Below the pieces are notes generated by a model. That model was given only the letters and a program-made list of their open reading frames with translations, had not been told where the DNA came from and did not search any database. 64,000 bases of DNA from positions 81,283,387 to 81,347,386 of the forward strand of contig NC_064622.1 in assembly GCF_023898315.1 (NCBI RefSeq), in the 5' to 3' direction. A program made the position numbers and the translations under genes. Source of the DNA: Schistocerca nitens (Eukaryota; Arthropoda; Insecta; Orthoptera; Acrididae). Of the stretch, positions 52,038 through 63,366 are shown one piece after another; positions within the stretch are counted from its first letter, which is position 1; every line of letters begins with the position of its first letter.

Positions 52038-54077
52038 GACTTGAACTTGTTGTTGTTGCGGTCTTCAGTGGTTTGATCCAGCTCTCCAAGCTACTCTATC
52101 CTGTGCAAGCTTCTTCATCTCCCAGTACCTACTGCAACCTACATCCTTCTGACTCTGCTTGGTGTATTCATCCCTTGGTCTTCCTCTACGATTTTTACCC
52201 TCCACGCTGCCCTCCAGTACTAAATTGGTGATCCCTTGATGCCTCAGCACATGTCCTACCAACCGGTCCCTTCTTCTTGTCAAGTTGTGCCACAAACTCC
52301 TGTTCTCCCCAATTCTATTCAATACCTCCTCATTAGTTCTCTGATATACGCATCTAATCTTCAGCATTTTTCTGTAGCACCACATTTCAAAAGCTTCTAT
52401 TCTCTTCTTGTCCAAACTATTTATCGTCCATGTTTCACTTCCATACATGGCTACACCCCATACAAATACTTTCAGAAATGACTTCCTGACACTTAAATCT
52501 ATACTCGATGTTCAAATTTCTCTTCTTCAGAAACGCTTTCTTTGTCATTGCCAGTCTACATTTTATATCCTCTCTACTTCGACCATCATCAGTTATTTTG
52601 CTCACCACATAGCAAAACTCCTTTACTACTTTCAGTGTCTCATTTCCTAATCTAATACCCTCAGCATCACCCGACTTCATTCGACTACATTCCATTATCC
52701 TCGTTTTGCTTTTGTTGATGTTCATCTTATATCCACCTTACAAGACACTATCCATTCCATTCAACTGCTCTTCCAAGTCCTTTGCTGTCTCTGAGAGAAT
52801 TACAATGTCATCGGCGAACCTCAAAGTTTTTATTTCTTCTCCATGGATTTTAATACCTACTCCAAATTTTTCTTTTCTTTCCTTCACTGCTTGCTCAATA
52901 TACAGATTGAATAACATCGGGGAGAGGCTACAACCCTGTCTCACTCCCTTCCCAACCACTGCTTCCCTTTGATGCCCCTCAACTCTTGTAACAGCCATTT
53001 GGTTTCTATACAAATTGTAAATAGCCTTTCGCTCCCTGTATTTTACCCCCGCCACCTTCAGAATTCGAAAGAGAGTATTTCAGTCAACATTGTCAAAAGC
53101 TTTCTCTAAGTCTACAAATGCTAGAAATGTAGCTTTGCCTTTCCTTAATCTAGCTACTAAGATAAGTCGTAGGGTCAGTATTGCCTCACATGTTCCAATA
53201 TTTCTACGGAATCCAAACTGATCTTCCCCGAGGTCAGCTTCTACTAGGTTTTCCATTCGTCTGTAAAGAATTCGCGTTAGTATTTTGCAGCTGTGACTTA
53301 TTAAACTGATAGTTCGGTAATTTTCACATTCGTCAACACTTGCGTCCTTTGGGGTTGAAATTATTAATTTGTTCTTGAAGTCTGAGGGTATATCGCCTGT
53401 CTCATACATCTTTCTCACCAAATGGTAGAGTTTTGTCAGGACTGGCTCTCCCAAGGCCGTCAGTAGTTCCAATGGAATGTTGTCTACTCCCGGGGCCTTG
53501 TTTCGACTCAAGTCTTTCAGTGCTCTGTCAAACTCTTCACGCAGTATCGTATCTCCCATTTCATCTTCATCTACATCCTCTTCCATTTCCATAATATTGT
53601 CCTCAAGTACATCGCCCTTGTATAGACCCTCTATATACTCCTTCCACCTTTCTGCTTTCCCTTCCTTGCTTAGAACTGGGTTTCCACCTGAGCTCTTGAT
53701 ATTCATACAATTGGTTTTCTTTCCTCAAAAGGCCTCTTTATTTTTCCTGTAGGCAGTATCTATCTTACCCCTCGTGAGATAAGCCTCTACATCCTTACAT
53801 TTGTCCTCTAGCATCCCTCCTTAGCCATTTTGCACTTCCTGTCGATCTCATTTTTGAGACGTTTGTATTCCTTTTTGCTTGCTTCATTCACTGAATTTTT
53901 ATATTTTCTCCTTTCATCAATTAAATTCAATATTTCTTCTGTTACCCAAGGATTTCTACTAGCCCTCGTCTTTTTACCTACTTGATCCTCTGCTGCCTTC
54001 ACTACTTCATCCCTCAAAGCTACCCATTCTTCTTCTACTGTATTTCTTTCCCCCATTCCCATTCCAGACTTGAACTT
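52038..54077 (-). mobile_element. RTE family-A LINE, 5'-truncated, perfect 11-bp target-site duplication
   Basis: The body spans 52049-54066 on the minus strand and corresponds to about 60119-62141 of the copy at 59029. Pieces: 54062-53808 (WVTEEILNLIDERRKYKNSV), 53706-53080 (NKAPGVDNIPLELLTALGEP, FLAFVDLEKAFDNV), 53055-52738 (GVRQGCSLSPMLFNLYIE, LRFADDIVILSETAK), 52725-52435 and 52448-52065. Single-base indels break the frame about four times. The catalytic FADD is intact. GACTTGAACTT flanks both ends (52038-52048, 54067-54077). The end is CAA repeats on the minus strand. Confidence 0.95.
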
Positions 54078-54988
54078 ACGAGTGAGAATTCAACACTACT
54101 GCCACACCAATGAGTGCAGAAATTGCGTCTGCTTCTTTTCTTGTTACGTTTACAGTGCCTCCCATACCGCAACGAGGAAGTGTGGGAATCAAGCGCTCAC
54201 GGGTGGGGGCGGTTTCACTGACGCCCTTTGCGCCACCTTCTGAGGGCTTTCCGCGTCGATTCTGAGCGGCGAGGTGTGTGGGACGTTTCCCCGGTCACCC
54301 ACAAGGAAGTCTCGTGATTTCAACGCAGGGTATCGCCGTTCGGACCTCCACCACAGAGGCGTCAAAAGAAGGGGTTAAATGTGGATAAGAGGAATCTGCC
54401 GACCTGCCCATCGTGTGACATGTCCACAGTGGCATGGGGCACAATTGTAGCGGAACTTGGTCTCAGTGTGACATCAGTAATCCACCTTACACGCCATATG
54501 AAATTTTGAACTGCCGCGTTTTCTTCCGCATGTATCGACACTTTGCTGTTTGTGGCGTTTTCGAGCCCGAGTGTGACATCGCTGGGCGCCACGCTTTTAC
54601 ACCGTGACAGAGGAAGGTTGTAGGCCTCTTGGAGCCAAATATCAAACTTATCCGTCTTAATGGGTGATAACTACGGCATTTCGAAAAAGTGATACTTTTT
54701 TTCTTTGCGCAATGTATTCCCAAAGTTTGAAAGGTCCTACAAATCTGGAAGGGCCAAATTAACAGATTAAGTTCATGTAAAATACTGTACAGAGAATAGT
54801 TTTACGAAACTATGTTGTAGCCTTGGTGAAAGAGGCCTACTCTTCAAAACACCACCATCAAACCACTACTATCCAAAGTAGCATGAATAACAGTCAGAGT
54901 CGAAACTACAGTGTGCTGTTGAAAAGTGGAGAATGCTGTGGAGTGTAGTGTTTATTCGTGACCCCCATACATGTCCCGTTACACTTGT
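54078..54988. other. Unassigned region
   Basis: A GC-richer part (54160-54620) with short minus-strand open stretches lacks motifs. The sequence AAAGTGATACTTTTTTTCTT near 54688 is an isolated imperfect palindrome. It may be an old repeat, but no second copy lies in the window. Confidence 0.35.
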
Positions 54989-55148
54989 AAATTTGTTGTA
55001 AGTACCTATGGGCCCAAACTGCTGGGGTCATTGGTCCCGAGGTTTACACACTACTTAATCTAACTTAAACTAACTTACGGTAAGGACAACACACACACAC
55101 ACACACACACACATGCCCGAGGGAGGACTCGAAGACTCAAACCTCGGT
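54989..55148 (-). repeat. SINE family B, truncated
   Basis: The plus strand reads AAATTTGTTGTAAGTACC, GGGCCCAAACTGCTGGGGTC, then an expanded (CA)n run at 55090-55112 and the B box near GGAGGACTCGAAG. A 15-G run at 55150-55164 follows directly. Confidence 0.85.
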
Positions 55149-55503
55149 TGGGGGGGGGGGGGGGTTTACACGTTCCTCACATGTTCCTGTCGATCTTATG
55201 AGTCACGTGAGGATATCTCAAAGAAATCACTACACAGTTTATTATAAAGTATCATCATTGTTACGAGAGAACTTGAGAACGTAAGTTACACGCGTCGTCA
55301 CACGCTAACACAGTTATGCAATCAAGAGAGGCGCACCGGCAGTCGTACCGTTAAGAGATTCATCATAGTATGCGAGTGAAATGGGGCGACAATTTATAAA
55401 CGTACTCCAAAGTTGAAGTATGACGGACAGTACAATTCCTGTGGGCAGAACGTCTAAATTGCAAACAGGTTCGCCGTGAAATTCAGGGTGGCATCTGTCA
55501 CGT

Positions 55504-55797
55504 CTACCAGTAGTGACATGGGGCTAACAATTTGGTCAGTTTTGCTCTGACGTGAGTAATGCTGGTCATGAAGGAAAGCTGCCGACATCGACCACAGCGG
55601 ACTATGTCAAGGCAATCTGTTGCCTGCTCATGAGCGTTGTGTTGCGTCTCAAGTATAGTTATGTTCTGTCCAAATGTGTGTTCAGTAAGGAATCTTCTAA
55701 ATGTGCTACAGGTCTCTCTGATATAGAATTTAGAGGGTTCAGTATATGCAATTTTATAAATACAGCTAGTATCTGTTACGCTCTTGTGAAAAATCAC
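55504..55797 (-). pseudogene. Penelope-like GIY-YIG fragment, third copy
   Basis: The minus-strand open stretch has CIYKIAYTEPSKFYIRETCS and FRRFLTEHTFGQN, matching the GIY-YIG layout but with diverged catalytic residues (KFYIRET in place of KFYIGQT). About 97 residues; the N-terminal reverse transcriptase was not found. Confidence 0.6.
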
Positions 55798-56544
55798 GAT
55801 GGATATGGAGCCTTAACCTTTTATTCATGTTAAACGCAGCTGTAATGTTAGCTTTATGTAACGAAACCTCACTCTTCTCCGATGTTATACCGAGATGTTC
55901 GCAAAATGCCTATCATTCCATACTGTAATCGTTTGGTTGTTACGTAGTATCTTCTGACGGCTAAATAAACTACCTTTGTTATTGCCAACGTCAGGTTCGA
56001 CTTGGGAAAATTGTTGCGCAAAGTAGTCTGACTGACACGTTTCCTGATGAAAATATAAATGTTTCTCATCTCCCTTTTTAAGAGTTAATTACACAAGAAA
56101 TAGTTCTCAATCAAGACTCTGTCTTAAGGGGAGACGGAAGTCATTTTGTATCCCTATTCTGCCAATACCATTTCACCCTTGGAATAGGTACACTTTTCAA
56201 AACAACTAGAAGTGTTAAAACAGTGAAATTGTTACTGAATATATATAACACATATGCCTGAATTCAAACCTAAAATGAACAAAATATCTCTTATGCTTCT
56301 GAAGAATTTTCTTTATACCCTCACCAATAAAATTTCATTTTTTTAATACATTGATTATTGTATAACAGTTTCCGTTGTGTTGGTGGTCCTCAATTTACTT
56401 TTAGTAACTTATTACCATCCTAAGTACAAATTGACGAAATCTCATATCTCTAATCCACTTAGGTTAGAAAATAATGGTACCTGAATGTCAAAAAAATGTA
56501 GTTTTGAGAAAAGTCAATTTAAAGTCTAGTATTGCAATTTTAGT

Positions 56545-56704
56545 GCAGTTACTGATGAGAATTACTTATCACTAATATTTTGCTGCACCATACTGAGCAC
56601 TATCTGAACCATATTGATCTTCTTAAAGTTATTGATGGGAATTACTTACCACCAATATTTTGCTGCACAGTACTGGGACCAATCTGAATCATACTGATCT
56701 TCTT
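56545..56704 (+). repeat. Imperfect tandem duplication, about 80 bp, two units
   Basis: Unit one (56545-56625) and unit two (56626-56704) share TTACTGATG/TTATTGATG, GAATTACTTA, ATATTTTGCTGCAC and ATTGATCTTCTT/ACTGATCTTCTT with about a dozen differences. Confidence 0.85.
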
Positions 56705-57213
56705 TTCTTCACTTGGTCCCTCTTCTTTTCCGTATAGCTTCTCTTGCGCAGTTTAAATTAGCAGTTTCTGCTTTGCAGATTCTCTCTTTATCTTTGCACT
56801 AAGAATATTGCAGTATTTCCATAAATTTTATGCCCAATATTTCCAAAACATTCAGTTCTCTTGTTAAACCATAACTGAAGCATAGACAGCAGCATAAACA
56901 CCAACTTTGAGGGTTGTAATCTCAACAAATTCAGTTTTCGGTAACCGGGTCATTTAAATTTCGCGGTTTCTCATGAAGACATTTTTTCAACAAAATATCT
57001 TTAAAAGATCTCTAAGTTTAAGTTTAATTTAATTCATTACTGCTGCAGCAAAAGAATGTTTGTGGTTCTCTGTTGCACTTCTCCTATATTTGCACAAAGT
57101 GTCCGAATCATTCGGGCAAAGACAGTGCTGAGGATTTTCATTTGAGGAAAGGTTATGGAAGAAGGTAGCCCATACAGCTTTTTTCGTGTTTTCTAAACTC
57201 GTAACATTCCTTC

Positions 57214-57774
57214 TTACCACCAAGTCATAATAATTCTGGAATCTATCAATTTCATATTTGTCAGGCGACCTTGGCAGCTCTCGGAAGCACTACTAAACAC
57301 AATCGGAACGATGAGTATCGATACAGTTAATGTTTCACATGGTGCAGTAACTGTCTCTGGTTGCACCATAATACTGAAGTCCTGGAGGTCTATTGTGCTG
57401 GAAGGCGTGTAGCACGCTGAAGACTGCTGGCAGCTCCGTGTAACATCAGAGGTAAAGATTGGTAATCTGGCTGGTACTGGAAAACAGGTGGCTGAAGAAT
57501 CCAGGAGCGATTGTGATACATGGACCACGGCAATGGTTGGTGTTGAACCCAGAAACTCATTCCTCAAGAGCTTGATGTGAACTGCCATTTCATGGCTGTG
57601 CACTGCTGTAAAATCGTTGCAGCACATGGAAACAATGCGATCTACCTGTAGGTAAGCAATATGCAGAGGCGAATTGGTTCCCATGGCATCAGCGCCATGG
57701 CTGTGGACGGACACACTGTTGTCGACGAATCTCATGACTCTGGTGGTGGTTGCCAAAGGTTCAGTGGACAACAA
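57214..57774 (-). other. Open stretch of 186 residues inside R2, function unknown
   Basis: The minus strand is open from 57774 to 57214. The corresponding sequence in the second R2 copy (about 62310-62780, minus) reads a related but frame-broken peptide (LSTE at the start, then alignable Ser-, Thr- and Val-rich parts). It contains a Cys-Cys pair and no catalytic motif, membrane segment or domain that I recognise. The start has no clear ATG context. It might be a remnant of a retroelement protein or chance within a repeat. Confidence 0.3.
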
Positions 57775-58589
57775 ACCAGAGAGTTTGTTTGTTGTGCTGG
57801 GTATTTACTTATGTATGGTGCTTACTGGTGTATAAACTGGCTGCAAAGGGTACATCTAGTGCCTGGCCACCTGTGGGACTCAGATGCGCTACTGGTGAGG
57901 GCAAGCACTATCGTGGTTTCTGCCCACAGCAAGTGGCCCATGGTGCCAGAGATGTCATCCAGTGGCTGTGCTCATAGGCTGCGATCTGGGACCCATCCTG
58001 AGGATGGTATGGGCGGACCCACAGTGGCCATCAGTAGCCGAAGAGCAAACTGCCTTAACAGCATCTGTAAGGATAATAAAACCAGTAAAAGATATACTGT
58101 GCCTGGAGGGCTGACAGTGGTGTGAGACCACCTGATATCTATGCACAGGATGCCCAGAGGATGGAGTGTTGCGAGAGCACACTGGAAAGAAGATGGAGAA
58201 AACATTGTGCCCATAGGGTGCTGAGTCAGAAGAGGTAATCTGCAGCCACCCAGAGTCCATGAACAGTAGAGATGCTTTGAAGTTAGAGTGAGGCTGGATA
58301 TCATCTCCAACCACAGTGCTTACTGTAGGCAGTGCTGCGACTGCTGCATATCGTGGGACAGATATGGAAGGTGGGGAGCCACATCCAATGAATGATGAAC
58401 ATACTGCAAAGATAACTGAACGTTATCCCACCAAGTGGTGGAACAAGGTAGCTGACACGTCCGGTCTATCTGGGGAATAGCACACAAGTTCAGAGCAAGT
58501 TTACAAAAATCTATGTTGCTAATTGACGTGGATTGAGATACTTGGGAGACGTCGCAAAAAATATGGACGAAATTGTAAAATCCTTGAAA

Positions 58590-59005
58590 CCATGGCCAAT
58601 GGTGGGACGAAACTTGAAATCCTTGAAGTCGTCGCCATTGATGGGACGAAAAGGTATAAGCCATATCCAGTGCTGAGATGCAACAGGAATGGTAGCGCTG
58701 AAGCCATTGGCGGCATTGGAGCCCGTGAAAAATGTTTATCCTCGTTGCCATTTGAATGAACGAAACTTTGAGTGGTGGCACTGGAACCAGTGAAAACTGT
58801 TTACCCTTGTCACCAATTGATGAGACGAAGAATATTGAGGCCATCGCCAGAAGCTAGGACAAAACTGGAAAATTGCATCCTCATCGCCAATTGTTATGGA
58901 ACGAAATATGATGAAGCTGTCGCTAGGAACTGTGACATAACTGGAGCTAGTGGTGACGCTGGAATCGGATAAAAATGTTTAGCCGTATCACCAGTTGTTC
59001 TGGTC
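58590..59005 (+). repeat. Degenerate short repeats, GCCATTGATGGGACGAAA type
   Basis: Related words occur at about 58598 (GCCAATGGTGGGACGAAA), 58633, 58747, 58812, 58890 and 58987. They are spaced irregularly (34 to 114 bp), often preceded by GTGAAAA and TGTTTA-CC words. They look like a decayed minisatellite. Confidence 0.5.
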
Positions 59006-59022
59006 CACGTTAGGTTCTCTAT

Positions 59023-62000
59023 AGAAATGATTGACTGATCTGGCCTTGTAACATTAACCAAAACGGCCTTGCTGTGCTGGTACTGCGAACGGCTGAAAGC
59101 AAGGGGAAACTACAGCCGTAATTTTTCCCGAGGACATGCAGCTCTACTGTATGATTAAATGATGATGGCGTCCTCTTGGGTAAAATATTCCGGAGGTAAA
59201 ATAGTCCCCCATTCGGATCTCCGGGCGGGGACTACTCAGGAAGACGTCGTTATCAGGAGAAAGAAAACTGGCGTTCTACGGATCGGAGCGTGGAATGTCA
59301 GATCCCTTAATCGGGCAGGTAGGTTAGAAAATTTAAAAAGGGAAATGGCTAGGTTAAAGTTAGATATAGTGGGAATTAGTGAAGTTCGGTGGCAGGAGGA
59401 ACAAGACTTTTGGTCAGGTGATTACAGGGTTATAAATACAAAATCAAATAGGGGTAATGCAGGAGTAGGTTTAATAATGAATAAAAAAATAGGAGTGCGG
59501 GTTAGCTACTACAAACAGCATAGTGAACGCATTATTGTGGCCAAGATAGACACAAAGCCCATGCCTACTACAGTAGTACAAGTTTATATGCCTACTAGCT
59601 CTGCAGATGATGAAGAAATAGATGAAATGTATGACGAGATAAAAGAAATTATTCAGGTAGTGAAGGGAGATGAAAATTTAATAGTCATGGGTGACTGGAA
59701 TTCGTCAGTAGGAAAAGGGAGAGAAGGAAACATAGTAGGAGAATATGGATTGGGGGGAAGAAATGAAAGAGGAAGCCGCCTTGTAGAATTTTGCACAGAG
59801 CATAACTTAATCATAGCTAACACTTGGTTCAAGAATCATAAAAGAAGGTTGTATACATGGAAGAAGCCTGGAGATACTGACAGGTTTCAGATAGATTATA
59901 TAATGGTAAGACAGAGATTTAGGAACCAGGTTTTAAATTGCAAGACATTGCCTGGGGCAGATGTGGATTCTGACCACAATCTATTGGTTATGAACTGCAG
60001 ATTGAAACTGAAGAAACTGCAAAAAGGTGGGAATTTAAGGACATGGGACCTGGATAAACTGAAAGAACCAGAGGTTGTAGAGAGTTTCAGGGAGAGCATA
60101 AGGGAACAATTGACAGGAATGGGGGAAAGAAATACTGTAGAAGAAGAATGGGTAGCTCTGAGAGATGAAGTAGTGAAGGCAGCAGACGATCAAGTAGGTA
60201 AAAAGACGAGGTCTAATAGAAATCCTTGGGTAACAGAAGAAATATTGAATTTAATTGATGAAAGGAGAAAATATAAAAATGCAGTAAATGAAGCAGGCAA
60301 AAAGGAATACAAACGTCTCAAAAATGACATCGACAGGAAGTGCAAAATGGCTAAGCAGGGATGGCTAGAGGACAAATGTAAGGATGTAGAGGCCTATCTC
60401 ACTAGGGGTAAGATAGATACTGCCTACAGGAAAATTAAAGAGACCTTTGGAGAGAAGAGAACCACTTGTATGAATATCAAGAGCTCAGATGGCAACCCAG
60501 TTCTAAGCAAAGAAGGGAAGGCAGAAAGGTGGAAGGAGTATTTAGAGGGTTTATACAAGGGCGATGTACTTGAGGACAATATTATGGAAATGGAAGAGGA
60601 TGTAGATGAAGACGAAATGGGAGATAAGATACTGCGTGAAGAGTTTGACAGAGCACTGAAAGACCTAAGTCAAAACAAGGCCCCGGGAGTAGACAACATT
60701 CCATTAGAACTACTGATGGCCTTGGGAGAGCCAGTCATGACAAAACTCTACCATCTGGTGAGCACGATGTATGAGACAGGCGAAATACCCTCAGACTTCA
60801 AGAAGAATATAATAATTCCAATCCCAAAGAAAGTAGGTGTTGACAGATGTGAAAATTACCGAACTATCAGTTTAATAAGTCACAGCTGCAAAATACTAAC
60901 GCGAATTCTTTACAGACGAATGGAAAAACTGGTAGAAGCCGACCTCGGGGAAGATCAGTTTGGATTCCGTAGAAATGTTGGAACACGTGAGGCAATACTG
61001 ACCTTACGACTTATCTTAGAAGAAAGATTAAGAAAAGGCAAACCTACGTTTCTAGCATTTGTAGACTTAGAGAAAGCTTTTGACAATGTTAACTGGAATA
61101 CTCTCTTTCAAATTCTGAAGGTGGCAGGGGTAAAATACAGGGAGCGAAAGGCTATTTACAATTTGTACAGAAACCAGGTGGCAGTTATAAGAGTCGAGGG
61201 GCATGAAAGGGAAGCAGTGGTTGGGAAAGGAGTGAGACAGGGTTGTAGCCTCTCCCCGATGTTATTCAATCTGTATATTGAGCAAGCAGTAAAGGAAACA
61301 AAAGAAAAATTCGGAGTAGGTATTAAAATTCATGGACAAGAAGTAAAAACTTTGAGGTTCGCCGATGACATTGTAATTCTGTGAGAGACAGCAAAGGACT
61401 TGGGAGAGCAGTTGAAGGGAATGGACAGTGTCTTGAAAGGAGGATATAAGATGAACATCAACAAAAGCAAAACGAGGATAATGGAATGTAGTCGAATTAA
61501 GTCGGGTGATGCTGAGGGAATTAGATTAGGAAATGAGGCACTTAAAACAGTAAAGGAGTTTTGCTATTTAGGGAGTAAAATAACTGATGATGGTCGAAGT
61601 AGAGAGGATATAAATTGTAGACTGGCAATGGCAAGGAAAGCGTTTCTGAAGAAGAGAAATTTGTTAACATCGAGTATAGATTTAAGTGTCAGGAAGTCGT
61701 TTCTGAAAGTATTTGTATGGAGTGTAGCCATGTATGGAAGTGAAACATGGACGATAACTACTTTGGACAAGAAGAGAATAGAAGCTTTCGAAATGTGGTG
61801 CTACAGAAGAATGCTGAAGATAAGGTGGGTAGATCATGTAACTAATGAGGAGGTATTGAATAGGATTGGGGAGAAGAGAAGTTTGTGGCACAACTTGACT
61901 AGAAGAAGGGATCGGTTGGTAGGACATGCTTTGAGGCATCAAGGGATCACAAATTTAGCATTGGAGGGCACCGTGGAGGGTAAAAATCGTAGAGGGAGAC

Positions 62001-62147
62001 CAAGAGATGCATACACTAAGCAGATTCAGAAGGATGTAGGTTGCAGTAGGTACTGGGAGATGAAGAAGCTTGCACAGGATAGAGTAGCATGGAGAGCTGC
62101 ATCAAACCAGTCTCAGGACTGAAGACCACAACAACAACAACAGAAAT
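59023..62147 (+). mobile_element. Nearly complete RTE family-A LINE
   Basis: The body spans 59029-62141. It begins with a 5' UTR that is shorter than that of the copy in Copia (which extends about 170 bp further), then one long open frame and a CAA-repeat 3' end. AGAAAT at 59023-59028 and 62142-62147 is the likely short duplication. It separates the two R2 copies. It is the reference copy for the deleted (37210), truncated (52049) and tiny (30944) relatives. Confidence 0.93.
59159..62122 (+). pseudogene. RTE polyprotein: endonuclease and reverse transcriptase, one premature stop
   Basis: One frame spans the whole length (987 codons) except for a single TGA at 61382-61384. The start is the ATG at 59159 (MMMASSWVKYSGGK). 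The N-terminal APE-type endonuclease has GAWNVRSLNR, GISEVRWQEEQD, VMGDWNSSVG and VDSDHNLLVMN (Glu, Asp/Asn, Ser-Asp-His). A linker with WVTEEILNLIDERRKYK leads to the reverse transcriptase: NKAPGVDNIPLELL, FLAFVDLEKAFDNVNW, GVRQGCSLSPMLFNLYIE and the catalytic LRFADDIVIL. The stop comes directly after this motif, where the copy at 52049 has a serine codon. The C-terminal part continues open to 62122 with EMWCYRRMLKIRWVD. In the family the protein nicks target DNA and copies the LINE RNA there. Confidence 0.93.
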
Positions 62148-62830
62148 ACGGATGCCCAAGGTAGTGTGTTAATAACATAAATGCTTCTCATCCTCTTTTT
62201 CTGGAGCTTAATTACACAAGAGATAGTTATCAGTCAAGTCTCTGCCTTTAAAAGGGTGATAAACGGTAAGTTCGGTGGGCCTGCAGTCAGGAAAGATGAG
62301 TCAGTATTTCTAGGGTTATAATTAATGTCTCACATGGTGCAATAATTGCCGCTGGTAGCACCAACACTACAACACACCATTAAACCGAAATCCTGGGTGT
62401 CTGCTAAAGTAGAGGCCACGTTCCAGTGTAGCACGGCGATGGCTGCTAGCAGCTCAATGTAGCATCAAAGGCGAAGGTCCAGTGTCGATAGAATGGCTGG
62501 AGTTGGAGGGTAGGCTACTCAAGGTTCAAGGAGAGACTCTGAAAGATGAATTATCAGCAGCAGCCAGTGTAGAGCCCAGGGAACTCGTCCGTGGAGAGCT
62601 CAACGTGAACTGCTGTTCCTTCGTTGTGTGCCGATATAAATAAGGTCGCTGTGTATGAATATCGCGTGATCTGCCTCTAGGCTCATGACACACAGAGGTG
62701 AAATGGTGTCCAGGATGGCAGCACCGCGGTTCTGGATGCACGAACTGTTGTCAGCAAGCTGAAGCCTGTTGTGGCAACTGCCGAAGATTCTGTGGACAAC
62801 AAATCAGCCTTTTCTGTGTTAACACGTAAG
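62142..62830. repeat. Unknown repeat R2, short copy
   Basis: Direct-orientation counterpart of parts of 56048-57810, joined without the 1.1-kb middle. Best-matching words: TTAATTACACAAGAGATAG, TGTCTCACATGGTGCA, CTTGTTGTC/ TGTTGTCAGC and TCTGTGGACAACAAATC. No intact frame. Confidence 0.55.
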
Positions 62831-63182
62831 TCGAGGGGTGGTCAGGGTTGGGTTTGCGAGCATGCAGGCTGGCGGTAGAGGCTGACGCCTGATGCTTCAC
62901 TACCTGCAGGACGGGAGTGCACGTCTGGTTGCTGTCGCAGAGGCGCGTAGCCACAAATCTGCAATCTTCTTTTCCATTATCTCCTGTCGTTACGATTTGT
63001 CATGTTTAATTAACATTACGTTGGCGGTTGGCAATATTAGAGCTGTAAGGTTGCCGCTTGTCCTTCCTGTAACCAACACGCCACCCTTGAGACAGAATTT
63101 GTGTATCGCAATTGCCTGTGTCTAATGCTAACCGATTGAAAGTGTGCTAACGTTCCTTACACGTTTACGAATCGTGTAACTG
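62831..63182. other. Unassigned region
   Basis: No coding, repeat ends or inverted repeats were recognised. It may include further R2 sequence near 62830-62960. Confidence 0.35.
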
Positions 63183-63366
63183 AGGCCAGACATTGGGTTC
63201 ACCTAGTCAGATGTGGGGAAATCGCCTAAAAACCACATCAAGGTTGTCTGGCACTCCACCCCTCGTCATTAATCCGCCAGGCGGATCGCATCCTGGGCCT
63301 GCGTGCCTTCCCTAATCCCGGAAGCGGCGCTGCTATCCAGGAGAGTCATGTGTGAAAAAAAAAAAA
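63183..63366 (-). repeat. tRNA-derived SINE, family F
   Basis: The plus strand reads GATGTGGGGAAATCGCCTAA, AAACCACATCAAGG and, near the right, ATCCGCCAGGCGGATCGCAT and CCCGGAAGCGGCGC, which recall a known insect tRNA-like SINE. A run of A follows at 63355-63366. One copy only; assignment is by recollection. Confidence 0.5.

Larger units (their letters stand above)
56048..59028. repeat. Unknown repeat R2, long copy
   Basis: Two segments have diverged direct counterparts at the right. 56048-56140 matches 62175-62265 (AAATGTTTCTCATC, TTAATTACACAAGA, CAATCAAGACTCTG). 57300-57790 matches 62310-62820 (TCACATGGTGCA, TGGTAGC/TGGTTGC CACC, TGTGGACAACAAA). The piece in between, about 1.1 kb, is absent from the other copy. 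The nature of R2 is unknown; it could be an LTR pair or tandem repeat units. Confidence 0.55.

Noticed and set aside
59159-62122. RTE endonuclease/RT as a host gene (it resembles genes sometimes labelled craniofacial development protein 2-like)
   Set aside because: The frame has endonuclease and reverse transcriptase motifs, a repeat tail and several other copies in the window; it is a LINE.
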